Positions 9,683 to 19,461 of a stretch of 55,319 bases of DNA are shown piece after piece; position 1 is the stretch's first letter; every line of letters begins with the position of its first letter. Made by a program: the position numbers and the translations under genes. The DNA comes from Myxococcales bacterium. Its GTDB lineage: Bacteria > Myxococcota > Myxococcia > Myxococcales > Myxococcaceae. The stretch is from NCBI GenBank assembly GCA_030681895.1, contig JAUXRI010000178.1:1-55319 (forward strand), read 5' to 3'. The notes beneath the pieces were generated by a model. It was not told the origin of the DNA. It did no database searches and was given only the letters and a program-made list of their open reading frames with translations.

Positions 9683-11032
9683 CTACCGGCGTTTTTGGCG
9701 CGCGATCACGCGCATCGGCAGCCCATCACGCATCGGGAGCGTCACGTTTGGCGCTGGAACGGCCTGGTAGCCCTCTTTCAGCTCGAAGCGATACTCGCGG
9801 AGCACCGTCGCCAGCACCGTCACGAGCTCGAGCATCGTGAACTGATCGCCGATGCACTTTCGTTGCCCACCAGAGAACGGAAAGTACGCGAACTTCGCGC
9901 GGCCTTCCGAGCGCTCGGGCAGGAATCGATCGGGGTCGAAGCCCTCGGGGTTCTCCCAGTGTTTCGGGTGCCGGTGGACGGCGAAGGGGCTGAAGAAGAC
10001 GCGCGTGCCGGCGGCGATTGGGTAGCCGCTCAGCTCGTCGGGTTCCTTCGCCTCGCGAGCGAGCGCCCAGACCGCGGGGTACAGCCGGAGCACCTCTTGA
10101 ATCGTGCGCGTGAGGACGGGCAGGGCGCGGGTGTCATCGAGCGTGATCGGGCGATCGCCCAGCACCGTCTCGAGTTCTGCCTCGACCTGCTCCAACACCA
10201 ATGGGTGCGTCGAGAGGAGCCACAGAATCCACCCCAGCGCGACGGCGGTCGTCTCGTGCCCGGCGACCACCATGCTGAGCACCTCGTCGCCCATCACCGT
10301 GTCGCTCACCTGATCTGCTGCGCTCGCTTCGATGAGCAGCCCCAGCAGATCGTCTCCGCCCGTCGACCCGCGTCGCCGCTCGACGAGCGCGTGCACCTGC
10401 TCATCGAGGTACTGCTTGGCGCGGCGGGCCTCGAGGTTCTTCTCGGTCGGCCACAGCTCGGCGAGCGGAATCAGGGTGGTGCTCGTCCAGTGAAAGCGTG
10501 AGGCCACGGCGCGCACGGCCTCGGCGATGCGCGCTGCGTCGGGCCGCAGATCGGCGTCGAACATCGTCTCGCCGATGATCGCGAGCGTCATCTCGCAGAC
10601 GCGCGCCGAGACATCGATCAGCTCTCCGCTCGCTGCCGGCGGCCGCCATTGCTCGACCAGCTGATCGGCGTGCTTGAGCATCGAGCCGAAGAACCCGGCG
10701 ATGCGATCTTTGTGGAAGGCCGGCTGCAACATGCGCCGCTGCTTGAGGTGCAGCTCGCCCTCCGACGTCACCAGCCCCTCGCCGAGGAACTTCTGGAGGG
10801 GCCCGTAGCTGCGGCTCTCCTTCGTCTTGTAGTTCTTGTAGTTGGTGACGAGCACGCGCTCGACCGCGGTGGGATCGAAGAGGAACACCCCGCGCAGGTG
10901 GCCGACCTTCACCTCGCACACGTCTCCATGGGCCTCGAGCATGTTCATGAACATGCCGATCGGGTCGCCCTGGAGCTCGTCGAGGAACCGCAGCGGCTTG
11001 CCCGGCAGGTACTGCGGAATCTCGCCGCTCAT
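9683..11032 (-). CDS. Cytochrome P450
   Basis: A complete 449-residue class-I-type bacterial P450 monooxygenase. Visible are the I-helix oxygen-activation motif Ala-Gly-His-Glu-Thr-Thr (257-262), the K-helix Glu313-Val-Leu-Arg316, Phe-Asp-Pro-Asp-Arg-Phe (365-370) and the haem loop Phe-Ser-Gly-Gly-Gln-Arg-Lys-Cys393-Ile-Gly. The sequence style (Leu-Gln-Pro-Ala-Phe-His region, long C-terminus) resembles fatty-acid or terpene hydroxylases, but the substrate is not predictable. The ATG at 11032 overlaps the stop codon of the upstream AraC-type regulator (ATGA), which makes this regulator the probable local controller and the reason for choosing this start. Confidence 0.95.
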   Translation of the reverse strand: MSGEIPQYLPGKPLRFLDELQGDPIGMFMNMLEAHGDVCEVKVGHLRGVFLFDPTAVERVLVTNYKNYKTKESRSYGPLQKFLGEGLVTSEGELHLKQRRMLQPAFHKDRIAGFFGSMLKHADQLVEQWRPPAASGELIDVSARVCEMTLAIIGETMFDADLRPDAARIAEAVRAVASRFHWTSTTLIPLAELWPTEKNLEARRAKQYLDEQVHALVERRRGSTGGDDLLGLLIEASAADQVSDTVMGDEVLSMVVAGHETTAVALGWILWLLSTHPLVLEQVEAELETVLGDRPITLDDTRALPVLTRTIQEVLRLYPAVWALAREAKEPDELSGYPIAAGTRVFFSPFAVHRHPKHWENPEGFDPDRFLPERSEGRAKFAYFPFSGGQRKCIGDQFTMLELVTVLATVLREYRFELKEGYQAVPAPNVTLPMRDGLPMRVIARQKRR

Positions 11033-12048
11033 TCGGTGCCCTTCTTCCCCCGGACCTCGCCTGGTGACTGGCCGACCCAGCGCTTGAACGCGCGCAAGAA
11101 GGCGGGAGCCTCGGCGAACCCGAGCAGAAACGTCATCTCGTTGTTCGACAGCTGGGTGTGCGTCACCATGCGTCGGGCGAGCTCGCAGCGAATCTCGTCG
11201 ACCATGTCGCGGTGGCTCAGGCCTTCGTCGCCGAGTCGGCGCTGCAGCGTGCGGGTCGACATCGCGATGGCGCTGGCGATGGCTGTCAGGCTCGAATCGC
11301 CGCCCGTCGACAACGCGCGCGTCAGGTAGGTGCGTACCTGGCTCTCGAGCGTCTTCTGCGGCAGGCGATCGACCAGCTCCTTCGCGTGCCCATCGACGAC
11401 GGCGAGCAACGCGACGTCGGCGCCGATCATCGGCCGCGCGAGATCGGCGTGCGACACCAGCACGCCCGTCTCTGGGCAGCCGAAGCGCACCGGGCAGCGG
11501 AAGACCTGCTGGTAGGTCGACAGATCGGCCGGCGTGGCGTGACGAAACGTCACCTCGAGCGGGTTGAAGTCGGCGCCGACGAACTTCCTCCCACGGAGCA
11601 CCCACGCCGCGGCCGCCCACTGCGCAGCGAACCGGTTGGGCCCCGAGCTCGCCTCGGGGATCCGGTAGGTGAAAAAGCCCCCGGCTGGATCGTCGCGCAG
11701 CTCGACCGTGGCGTGGTCGTGCATCAGCTGCCCGTAGCGGGCGATGCGGCCGAGCGCGTCTCCGAAGTCACGGCTGTTGCGCGCGACGTACTCGAGCACG
11801 CCCCACGAGGCCGGGTCGTCGTTCTGCGCGCCCGCCACCGTCAGCCCGAACGCTTCGTCTTTCGCAGCGGCGGCCAGGCGCTCCCACAAGGCCTGGGCGG
11901 CGTCGTACGGGTACCAGGTGGCCTTGGGGTCGGCCACGTCGAGCTCGAGGCCACACGCCGCGAGGTGGGGCGTCACGTCGATGCCCAGCGCCTTCGCGGC
12001 GCGCACCGGTACCATCACGTACATCCACGAAGCCCGCCCCGGAGTCAT
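11029..12048 (-). CDS. AraC-family transcriptional regulator (arabinose-binding-like N-domain)
   Basis: A 339-residue regulator. The first roughly 200 residues match the arabinose-binding-like domain found in OruR/ArgR-type AraC proteins, and the last roughly 90 contain the double helix-turn-helix (Met-Ser-Thr-Arg-Thr-Leu-Gln-Arg-Arg-Leu, then Leu-Gly-Phe-Ala-Glu-Ala-Pro-Ala-Phe-Leu-Arg-Ala-Phe-Lys-Arg-Trp). Such proteins commonly activate adjacent catabolic or lipid-modifying genes. The 4-base overlap with the P450 gene places both in one transcription unit, so the regulator is probably autoregulated. An alternative start eight codons downstream cannot be excluded. Confidence 0.93.
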   Translation of the reverse strand: MTPGRASWMYVMVPVRAAKALGIDVTPHLAACGLELDVADPKATWYPYDAAQALWERLAAAAKDEAFGLTVAGAQNDDPASWGVLEYVARNSRDFGDALGRIARYGQLMHDHATVELRDDPAGGFFTYRIPEASSGPNRFAAQWAAAAWVLRGRKFVGADFNPLEVTFRHATPADLSTYQQVFRCPVRFGCPETGVLVSHADLARPMIGADVALLAVVDGHAKELVDRLPQKTLESQVRTYLTRALSTGGDSSLTAIASAIAMSTRTLQRRLGDEGLSHRDMVDEIRCELARRMVTHTQLSNNEMTFLLGFAEAPAFLRAFKRWVGQSPGEVRGKKGTE

Positions 12049-12100
12049 CGGCCCGGCACTCTGCCCGAGCCGGAGCGCCCGTGCCTGCCCGAAACGACGA

Positions 12101-12131
12101 AGCGGCCGGCCACACGAGATGGCCCGCCGCT
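12101..12131 (-). terminator. Hairpin downstream of rpoD, probable terminator
   Basis: The arms 12101-12112 and 12120-12131 pair at 11 of 12 positions around a 7-base loop, about 22 bp past the rpoD stop codon in the direction of rpoD transcription. Only a weak T cluster (three Ts) follows on that strand, so it may act as a weak intrinsic terminator or an mRNA-stabilising 3' hairpin. Confidence 0.5.
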
Positions 12132-12153
12132 CCGAACCCGTCTTCGTCGACGT

Positions 12154-14364
<2,211 letters not shown>

Positions 14365-14482
14365 GGTCGAGAGCACCTACGGGGTGGGAAACCTGCTCAA
14401 AGGCCCGGCCCTTACCCCAAAGGCCGGACACAATTCAAATAACCGTCACAGCTTCATTTCAGTGACAGCGCCAGTGTCGAAT

Positions 14483-16243
14483 TCAGGGCTTCCTGCCCTT
14501 TTTGGCTTTCAGCCTGGCGAAGAGGGCCGAAAACTTCTGACGGTCCTCCATCAACTGTCTTGCCTCGTCCGAGAGGTCCGAGGCCCCCTGCACCTGCTTG
14601 AACTCCTGATCGATGCGGGTGATGTGGCCCTGAACGGCGCTGAGCTTGAGGCTCAAACACGCCTCCTGGAACGCAAGTTCCAGCGCTTCGGGGGCCAGGG
14701 GGAGCTGCGGGCGCCACTTGTCGACGGCCGACTTGAGCGAGTCCGACGCGTCGTAGACGGCGTCTTCGGGGCTCGAGCCTCCCTGAATGGTGGCGATCAG
14801 CCGGCGCACGCCCGGGTGGCCCAGCTCGTCGCACGCCCGGTCTTCGTCTTTGTCGAGCAGCCGCCGGTCGCGCAGCACGCAGGCCGCGTAGTACGCCTCG
14901 AGGTCGCGGGGCGGGGGCTCGACCTTGATGGGCTTCTCAACCGCCCGGACTATCTGGGGATTCTTGCTCTTGAGCGCCGCTTCGAGCTCGCTGGCCGGAA
15001 TGCCGAAGTGTTTCGAGAGGGCCCCGAAGAAGGCGCTGCGAACGAGGCCGACGGGCAGGACCGAGGTGACAGCCTTCAAGCGATCGAGCGCGCTCATCTT
15101 CTCTTCGAAGGACGCATTGGGGCCGCCGGGGAGCATCGACATGAAGAGGTGTTCGGTGAGCGGCCGGGCCTTCGAGACCAGCTGCTGCACGGCCTCGGCG
15201 CCCACCTTGCGGGCGTAGGTGTCGGGATCTTCGCCTTCGGGCAGCACGGCGACGCGGGAGGACTGACCAGCCGCCAGAATGGGCCCGGCGAGGCGCTCCA
15301 CGGCCTTGCGGCCTGCTTCGTCGCCGTCGAGCAACAGGACGAGCTCCTTGGCCTCCAGGCGGCTCAGCAACGCCATGTGGCCTGGAGTCAGGGCCGTCGA
15401 GCACAGAGCCACCGCGTGCTTCACCCCGGCCTGGTGCAGGCCGATGGCGTCGAAGTAGCCCTCGCACAGCACCGCCGACTTCTTCTTGCGGATCTCGTCG
15501 CGCGCCTGGTCGGTCGCGTAGAGCACCTCGGACTTGTTGTAGAGCCGCGACTCTTTCGAGTTCAGGTACTTCGGCCCCTCGTCGCCCTCGAGCAGGCGGC
15601 CGCCGAACGCGATGGTGCGGCCCTCGGGCGAGCGGATGGGGATCATCACGCGCCCGCGGAACATGTCGTAGAAGCCGTCGCCCTTGCTGCGCGGTGAGAC
15701 GAGGCCGGCCTTCTCTCCGAAGGCGAGCAGGCCCTGCTCACGCAGACGATCGGCCAGATCGGTCCACGCGACGGGCGCCCAGCCAAGCCCGAAGGCGCGC
15801 ATCAGATCGTCCGTCAGCCCACGCGAGCGCAGGTACTCGCGCGCGTGATGCCCGATGGCGGGATCCCACAGGCGCTGCTGGAAGTGCTGGGCCGCGAAGT
15901 CGGTCGCGTCCTTGATCTGCTGCTTCTCGCGCATCGCCGGGTCGACGGCGGCCTCGAGATCGATGCCGAGCTCCTTCGCGAGATCCTGCACGGTGTCGAC
16001 GAAGGGCTTGCCGAGCAGGCGCTGCACGAAGCTGATGGCGTCACCGCCGGCCTGACAGCCGAAACACTTGAAGCGGCGGGTGTCGGCCCAGACGTAGAAG
16101 CTCGGCGATTTTTCCTGATGAAACGGGCAGAGCCCTTTGTAACTGCGCCCCGACTTCTTGAGCTCGACGCCGTGCCGCTGCACCAGCGCGATCATGTCGA
16201 CGCGCTCGCGGATCTCGTCGATCTTGTTCTCGGGGATCAGCAA
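14483..16243 (-). CDS. dnaG: DNA primase DnaG
   Basis: Replicative primase synthesising RNA primers at the fork; 586 residues, normal length. The N-terminal zinc-binding motif is Cys39-Pro-Phe-His42 ... Cys60-Phe-Gly-Cys63. The TOPRIM core has Cys-Glu-Gly-Tyr-Phe-Asp-Ala and Leu-Leu-Leu-Asp-Gly-Asp-Glu-Ala-Gly, preceded by the basic RNA-polymerase domain motif Arg-Gly-Arg-Val-Met-Ile-Pro-Ile. The C-terminal roughly 150 residues form the divergent helicase-interacting domain. It sits between yqeY and rpoD as in the classical macromolecular-synthesis operon. Confidence 0.97.
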   Translation of the reverse strand: MLIPENKIDEIRERVDMIALVQRHGVELKKSGRSYKGLCPFHQEKSPSFYVWADTRRFKCFGCQAGGDAISFVQRLLGKPFVDTVQDLAKELGIDLEAAVDPAMREKQQIKDATDFAAQHFQQRLWDPAIGHHAREYLRSRGLTDDLMRAFGLGWAPVAWTDLADRLREQGLLAFGEKAGLVSPRSKGDGFYDMFRGRVMIPIRSPEGRTIAFGGRLLEGDEGPKYLNSKESRLYNKSEVLYATDQARDEIRKKKSAVLCEGYFDAIGLHQAGVKHAVALCSTALTPGHMALLSRLEAKELVLLLDGDEAGRKAVERLAGPILAAGQSSRVAVLPEGEDPDTYARKVGAEAVQQLVSKARPLTEHLFMSMLPGGPNASFEEKMSALDRLKAVTSVLPVGLVRSAFFGALSKHFGIPASELEAALKSKNPQIVRAVEKPIKVEPPPRDLEAYYAACVLRDRRLLDKDEDRACDELGHPGVRRLIATIQGGSSPEDAVYDASDSLKSAVDKWRPQLPLAPEALELAFQEACLSLKLSAVQGHITRIDQEFKQVQGASDLSDEARQLMEDRQKFSALFARLKAKKGRKP

Positions 16244-16360
16244 ACGCGACGGCTCCTCACACGCGCACGCGGGCGCGCCCCAACGGTAACCACGACGAAG
16301 CCGATCGAGTCAGCGGCGCCCGCCCATTCAGGCTCGGCGCCGATGGAGTCGGAGGGGAGC

Positions 16361-16819
16361 TCAAGTCAGGCGCGAGAGCTGCGCCTTGACCTCTTCGCTG
16401 ATCGCCTTGCCTTCCGCCTGTCCCTTGAGCCGCGCGCTGGTGAGCTTCATGGCCATGCCGAGGTCCTTGATCGACTGCGCTCCCGACTCGTCGATGCAGG
16501 CCTTCACGGCCGCGGCGAGCTGCTCGCTGGTGAGCTGCGTGGGCAGGTAGGTCTGCAGCACGAGAATCTCTTTCTCTTCCTTCTCGGCGAGATCGAGGCG
16601 GTTGGCGTCCTTGAACTGCGCGGCCGAGTCGCGGCGCTGCTTGATGAGCGTGCCGACGATCGTCATGACGCCGGAGTCGTCGAGCACCTTCGCCTCGCCC
16701 TCGACCTCTTTGTACTTCACGGCGCTCTTGAGCATGCGCAGCACGCTCAGCTTGAGCTCGTCCTTCGCGCGCATCGCGTCCTTCAGCTCGGAATCCAGGC
16801 GCTCTTTCAGGGTGGCCAT
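16361..16819 (-). CDS. yqeY: GatB/YqeY-domain protein
   Basis: A 152-residue helical protein of the YqeY family, related to the tRNA-binding tail of GatB; its precise role is unresolved. Landmarks are the N-terminal Leu-Lys-Glu-Arg-Leu, Leu-Ser-Val-Leu-Arg-Met-Leu-Lys-Ser-Ala and the Tyr-Leu-Pro-Thr-Gln-Leu-Thr segment typical of the family. The second of two in-frame ATGs (16819) is chosen because AAGGAG lies six bases upstream of it but directly abuts the first. It follows rpsU and precedes dnaG, a common extra member of this operon outside enterobacteria. Confidence 0.93.
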   Translation of the reverse strand: MATLKERLDSELKDAMRAKDELKLSVLRMLKSAVKYKEVEGEAKVLDDSGVMTIVGTLIKQRRDSAAQFKDANRLDLAEKEEKEILVLQTYLPTQLTSEQLAAAVKACIDESGAQSIKDLGMAMKLTSARLKGQAEGKAISEEVKAQLSRLT

Positions 16820-16857
16820 GTGCATCTCCTTCGATGAAGCGGGTTCGACGCAACGAA

Positions 16858-16895
16858 CAAAACGGAGGTTGGCAACGACTGGTCGCCAACCTCCG
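16858..16895 (-). terminator. Perfect hairpin with T-tract between rpsU and yqeY (attenuator-like terminator)
   Basis: Eleven-base arms (16863-16873 and 16885-16895) are perfect complements around an 11-base loop. In the direction of rpsU transcription they are followed by TTTTGTT. The hairpin lies in the 132-bp gap between rpsU and yqeY, at the same place as the partial terminator described between rpsU and dnaG in E. coli, where it lets S21 be made in excess over primase and sigma. Confidence 0.7.
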
Positions 16896-16951
16896 GGGAC
16901 TTCTGACAGGTCAGCCGACGTGTGCCGGCCAGCGCGTCATTGAGGGGGTCT

Positions 16952-17146
16952 TCAGGAGACCTTGCGGAACTTCTTCACCGCGCGCTTCTTGGCAGCCATC
17001 ATCTTCTTCTTCTTCTTCACCGATGGCTTCTCGTAATGCTCACGCTTGCGGATCTCGGAGAGGATACCGGCCTTCTCCGTCGCCTTCTTGAAGCGCTTGA
17101 GAGCGCCCTCGATGGACTCGCCGTCCTTGACACGAATCGTCGTCAT
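16952..17146 (-). CDS. rpsU: Small ribosomal subunit protein bS21
   Basis: A 64-residue, Lys/Arg-rich ribosomal protein that helps the 30S subunit bind mRNA. The [11 protein letters not shown] core and [10 protein letters not shown] motif are typical. A near-consensus ribosome site (AAAGGAGGTGA) lies just upstream. It is the first gene of the rpsU-yqeY-dnaG-rpoD unit. Confidence 0.97.
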   Translation of the reverse strand: MTTIRVKDGESIEGALKRFKKATEKAGILSEIRKREHYEKPSVKKKKKMMAAKKRAVKKFRKVS

Positions 17147-17169
17147 CTGAGCCTGTCACCTCCTTTGGA

Positions 17170-17188
17170 CATCACCCGTAAGGTGATG
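17170..17188 (-). promoter_or_regulatory. Inverted repeat in rpsU leader
   Basis: CATCACC (17170-17176) and GGTGATG (17182-17188) form a perfect 7-bp palindrome with a 5-base spacer, immediately upstream of the rpsU ribosome site. It could be an operator or a leader hairpin that limits S21 translation; no protein partner is evident. Confidence 0.4.
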
Positions 17189-17247
17189 CGTCGAATACCG
17201 AAAAAACCGAGCGGCTCGTGGCACAGTCAGCAGGGAAAGGCAACGAG

Positions 17248-17751
17248 ATGACTGCTTTCCATGAGCGACGGGCCGAGGGCGACGCCCAGGACGTCTACGA
17301 AGAGCTGCTGCGCCAGGCGAAGGGCTTGTTCGAGGGCGAGCGCGATCTGATCGCCAACGCGGCCAACCTCTCGGCGCTGATCGCCTTCCATCTCGAGGGG
17401 CTCAACTGGTCGGGGCTCTACTTCCTGAAGGGCCGTGAGTTGGTGCTGGGCCCCTTCCAGGGAAAACCCGCGTGCGTGCGCATCGCGGTAGGGAAGGGCG
17501 TCTGCGGCACGGCGGTGGCGAAGGGCGAGTCGGTGCTGGTGCCTGACGTGCACGCATTCCCCGGCCACATCGCGTGCGACTCGGCGTCGGAGAGCGAGCT
17601 CGTCGTGCCGCTGCTGAAGAACGGAGCGGCGCTCGGCGTGATCGATCTCGACAGCCCGAGGAAGGGCCGGTTCAGCGAGGCCGATCAGCAGGGGGTCGAA
17701 GCGCTGGCGCGGCTGTTCGTCGACGCGAGCGATTGGCCCGAAGGCCGGTGA
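17248..17751 (+). CDS. Free methionine-(R)-sulfoxide reductase, GAF-domain type (fRMsr)
   Basis: A 167-residue single GAF domain. The family motif is clear: Gly-Lys-Gly-Val-Cys-Gly-Thr-Ala, then Val-Pro-Asp-Val-His, then Phe-Pro-Gly-His-Ile-Ala-Cys-Asp-Ser, with a third cysteine in Lys-Pro-Ala-Cys-Val. These cysteines are the catalytic and resolving residues of the E. coli YebR type, which reduces free Met-R-sulfoxide using thioredoxin. The ATG at 17248 is chosen for the upstream GGAAAGG; a GTG 30 bases earlier lacks a ribosome site. Divergent from rpsU; role in oxidative-stress repair inferred from family. Confidence 0.9.
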   Translation: MTAFHERRAEGDAQDVYEELLRQAKGLFEGERDLIANAANLSALIAFHLEGLNWSGLYFLKGRELVLGPFQGKPACVRIAVGKGVCGTAVAKGESVLVPDVHAFPGHIACDSASESELVVPLLKNGAALGVIDLDSPRKGRFSEADQQGVEALARLFVDASDWPEGR

Positions 17752-17835
17752 CGGCTCCGGAGGCCGGTCAGCTTCCGGGTTCGTGGCCTCGACCGGTGTT
17801 CTGAATCTGACTGGTGGCCGCCAGCGATCGCGAAC

Positions 17836-18201
17836 TCAGCTCGGGGTGCGTGACTGCGCGGCGATGAGCTCGCTCGAGATGGCCTCGTGCTCATCGGTGG
17901 TCATCTCTTCGTCGTGCGTCGAGCCGAGCGCCGGCGTCTCTGAGGCGGTGCCGAGGTGCGACTTGAGGCGGTCAGGCAGCACCGAGTCCCACGCGCCCAT
18001 CAGCGGCTTGCCGAGCTGATTGAGGGCGACCACCATCACCTCGGCGACGGCGTTCTTCACCAGCGCGGCCGCCTCGGGCGAGTCGGAGTGCTCTGCAAAC
18101 GCCACCAGCGCGCTGACGTCGGAGAGCAGTTGCTGCAGCGCGGCCGACACGTGCGCAGCGGTCTCCTTGTTCAACGTCGCGAACGACACCTCGTCAGCCA
18201 T
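17836..18201 (-). CDS. Hypothetical protein, small helical acidic
   Basis: A 121-residue protein with no recognised domain. Residues 5-80 are Ala/Leu/Val-rich and should form amphipathic helices; the tail (about 85-121) is acidic and Ser/Thr-rich. No signal peptide or cysteine pattern. It is convergent with the fRMsr gene and follows, on the same strand, a 353-residue repeat-containing protein with a 52-bp gap, so it may be the second gene of that unit. Function unknown. Confidence 0.7.
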   Translation of the reverse strand: MADEVSFATLNKETAAHVSAALQQLLSDVSALVAFAEHSDSPEAAALVKNAVAEVMVVALNQLGKPLMGAWDSVLPDRLKSHLGTASETPALGSTHDEEMTTDEHEAISSELIAAQSRTPS

Positions 18202-18253
18202 GCGGGCACTCTCTCATGGCTTTGGGAGACGCGGAACGGGCGAGGTGGCTCAC

Positions 18254-19315
18254 TCACGGGTGATAATAACAATCGATCGCCGTCACCCCGAACAGGTCCT
18301 GCACGTCGAGGTTGACGCCCACGACGAGGCCTGCACCCGTGACGAGCGGCTGTCCACCAGGGGCCTGCGGCATGACGATCGCCATGTGCCGCACGCGCAT
18401 CTCTTTTGGGATGACGACGACCAACTGGCCGCGCTCCGCGATGTCGAAGACGTCGCTCTCGGCGATCTTCACCCAGCCGCGCATCGGGCCTTCGTGTTTG
18501 AGCCAATCGATGGTCTGGGCGAGCGAGAGCTCGCGCGCGCCGGTGAAGTGGGGGACCTCGCAGCCCATCGCGCGGCTGACGTCCCACACGTAGATGTGGC
18601 CGCGCGGCTTGCCGGGCGCGTCTTCGTCGTAGCGATCGTTGTTGCCGATGGCGAACTGGTTCACCACCTGCTCGAACAGCGCCTTCGAGCGTTTGCCCTC
18701 GCGGCTGGTGAACGGGGCCTTCAGCGCGCGCCACGTCTCACGGCCCACGCACTCGGGCAGCGGGCTCGAGCCGTCGGGGTTGTAGTCAGGGTCGATCCAC
18801 TCTTCTTCGGCCTCAATCGCCTTCATCGTGCCGGGGTCGGTGGTGTTGCCGATGTAGTTGGCGCGCTTTCGCTGCGCGCCCCAGGAGCCGAACGCGTCGT
18901 CTTGCTGGAGTTTCTGCACCTCGGTCATGTGCGCACGGCTGACCTTCGCCATGTCGAAGCCGCCGGCCGGCACGGCGATGGGCCCGGTGGTGCCGCCGGT
19001 CTGAATGGGGATCGAGCCCGTGGTGGTGCGCGTGGGCTTGGCGCCGACCTGAGGCAGCTGGTTGCTCGACTTGCTGGTGACCGGCGGAAGGCTCGACTTG
19101 CTCGTCGACACCTGTGGGAGCCCTTGCGCCGACTTGCCGGTCGCGATGGGAATCTGGCCGGTCGGCGTCTTGCCTCCGGGAATCTGGGGAAGCTGCCCGT
19201 GGGACTTTTGAGTCGAGACGGGAATCTGGCCCGTGGTGCGGCGCGGCGGCACCGACTCGAGCTCTCGCGCGGACGAGCCCGACTGCCCCTGCTTCTGGTC
19301 CTTCGGAGGCGGCAT
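18254..19315 (-). CDS. Hypothetical protein with Thr/Lys/Pro repeats and a possible cysteine-peptidase-like C-terminal domain
   Basis: A 353-residue protein. The first roughly 115 residues are low complexity, with recurring Gly-Gln-Ile-Pro and Lys-Ser-x-x-Gln-Leu-Pro-Gln units, probably a flexible arm. Residues 120-353 are a compact domain with Gly-His-Ile-Tyr-Val-Trp-Asp-Val-Ser-Arg-Ala-Met-Gly-Cys and later Arg-His-Met-Ala-Ile-Val-Met. That pattern loosely recalls NlpC/P60 or CHAP amidases, but the catalytic assignment is weak. There is no obvious signal peptide. It is divergent from the AmiC-type amidase gene (146-bp gap), a context compatible with a cell-wall role. Function not established. 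Confidence 0.75.
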   Translation of the reverse strand: MPPPKDQKQGQSGSSARELESVPPRRTTGQIPVSTQKSHGQLPQIPGGKTPTGQIPIATGKSAQGLPQVSTSKSSLPPVTSKSSNQLPQVGAKPTRTTTGSIPIQTGGTTGPIAVPAGGFDMAKVSRAHMTEVQKLQQDDAFGSWGAQRKRANYIGNTTDPGTMKAIEAEEEWIDPDYNPDGSSPLPECVGRETWRALKAPFTSREGKRSKALFEQVVNQFAIGNNDRYDEDAPGKPRGHIYVWDVSRAMGCEVPHFTGARELSLAQTIDWLKHEGPMRGWVKIAESDVFDIAERGQLVVVIPKEMRVRHMAIVMPQAPGGQPLVTGAGLVVGVNLDVQDLFGVTAIDCYYHP

Positions 19316-19461
19316 GCGTGCGCCACACTGTAGCGCGGTCGCGGCAGGTGGTGATCAGTCAACGACTTCGCCGACGCGCACGTCCTCACGCACGAACCGA
19401 GAGCCGAAATTTTGCCGGCGTGTGTGCCTCGTGGTCACATCATCAGGCCTGTAGCGAACCC

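Noticed and set aside
8174..12048. Secondary-metabolite gene cluster
   Set aside because: P450 and desaturase are present, but no PKS, NRPS, terpene or RiPP core gene lies nearby.
17211..17235. Sigma-54 promoter upstream of the fRMsr gene
   Set aside because: A TGGCAC is present at 17219, but the required TTGC element at the -12 position is absent.
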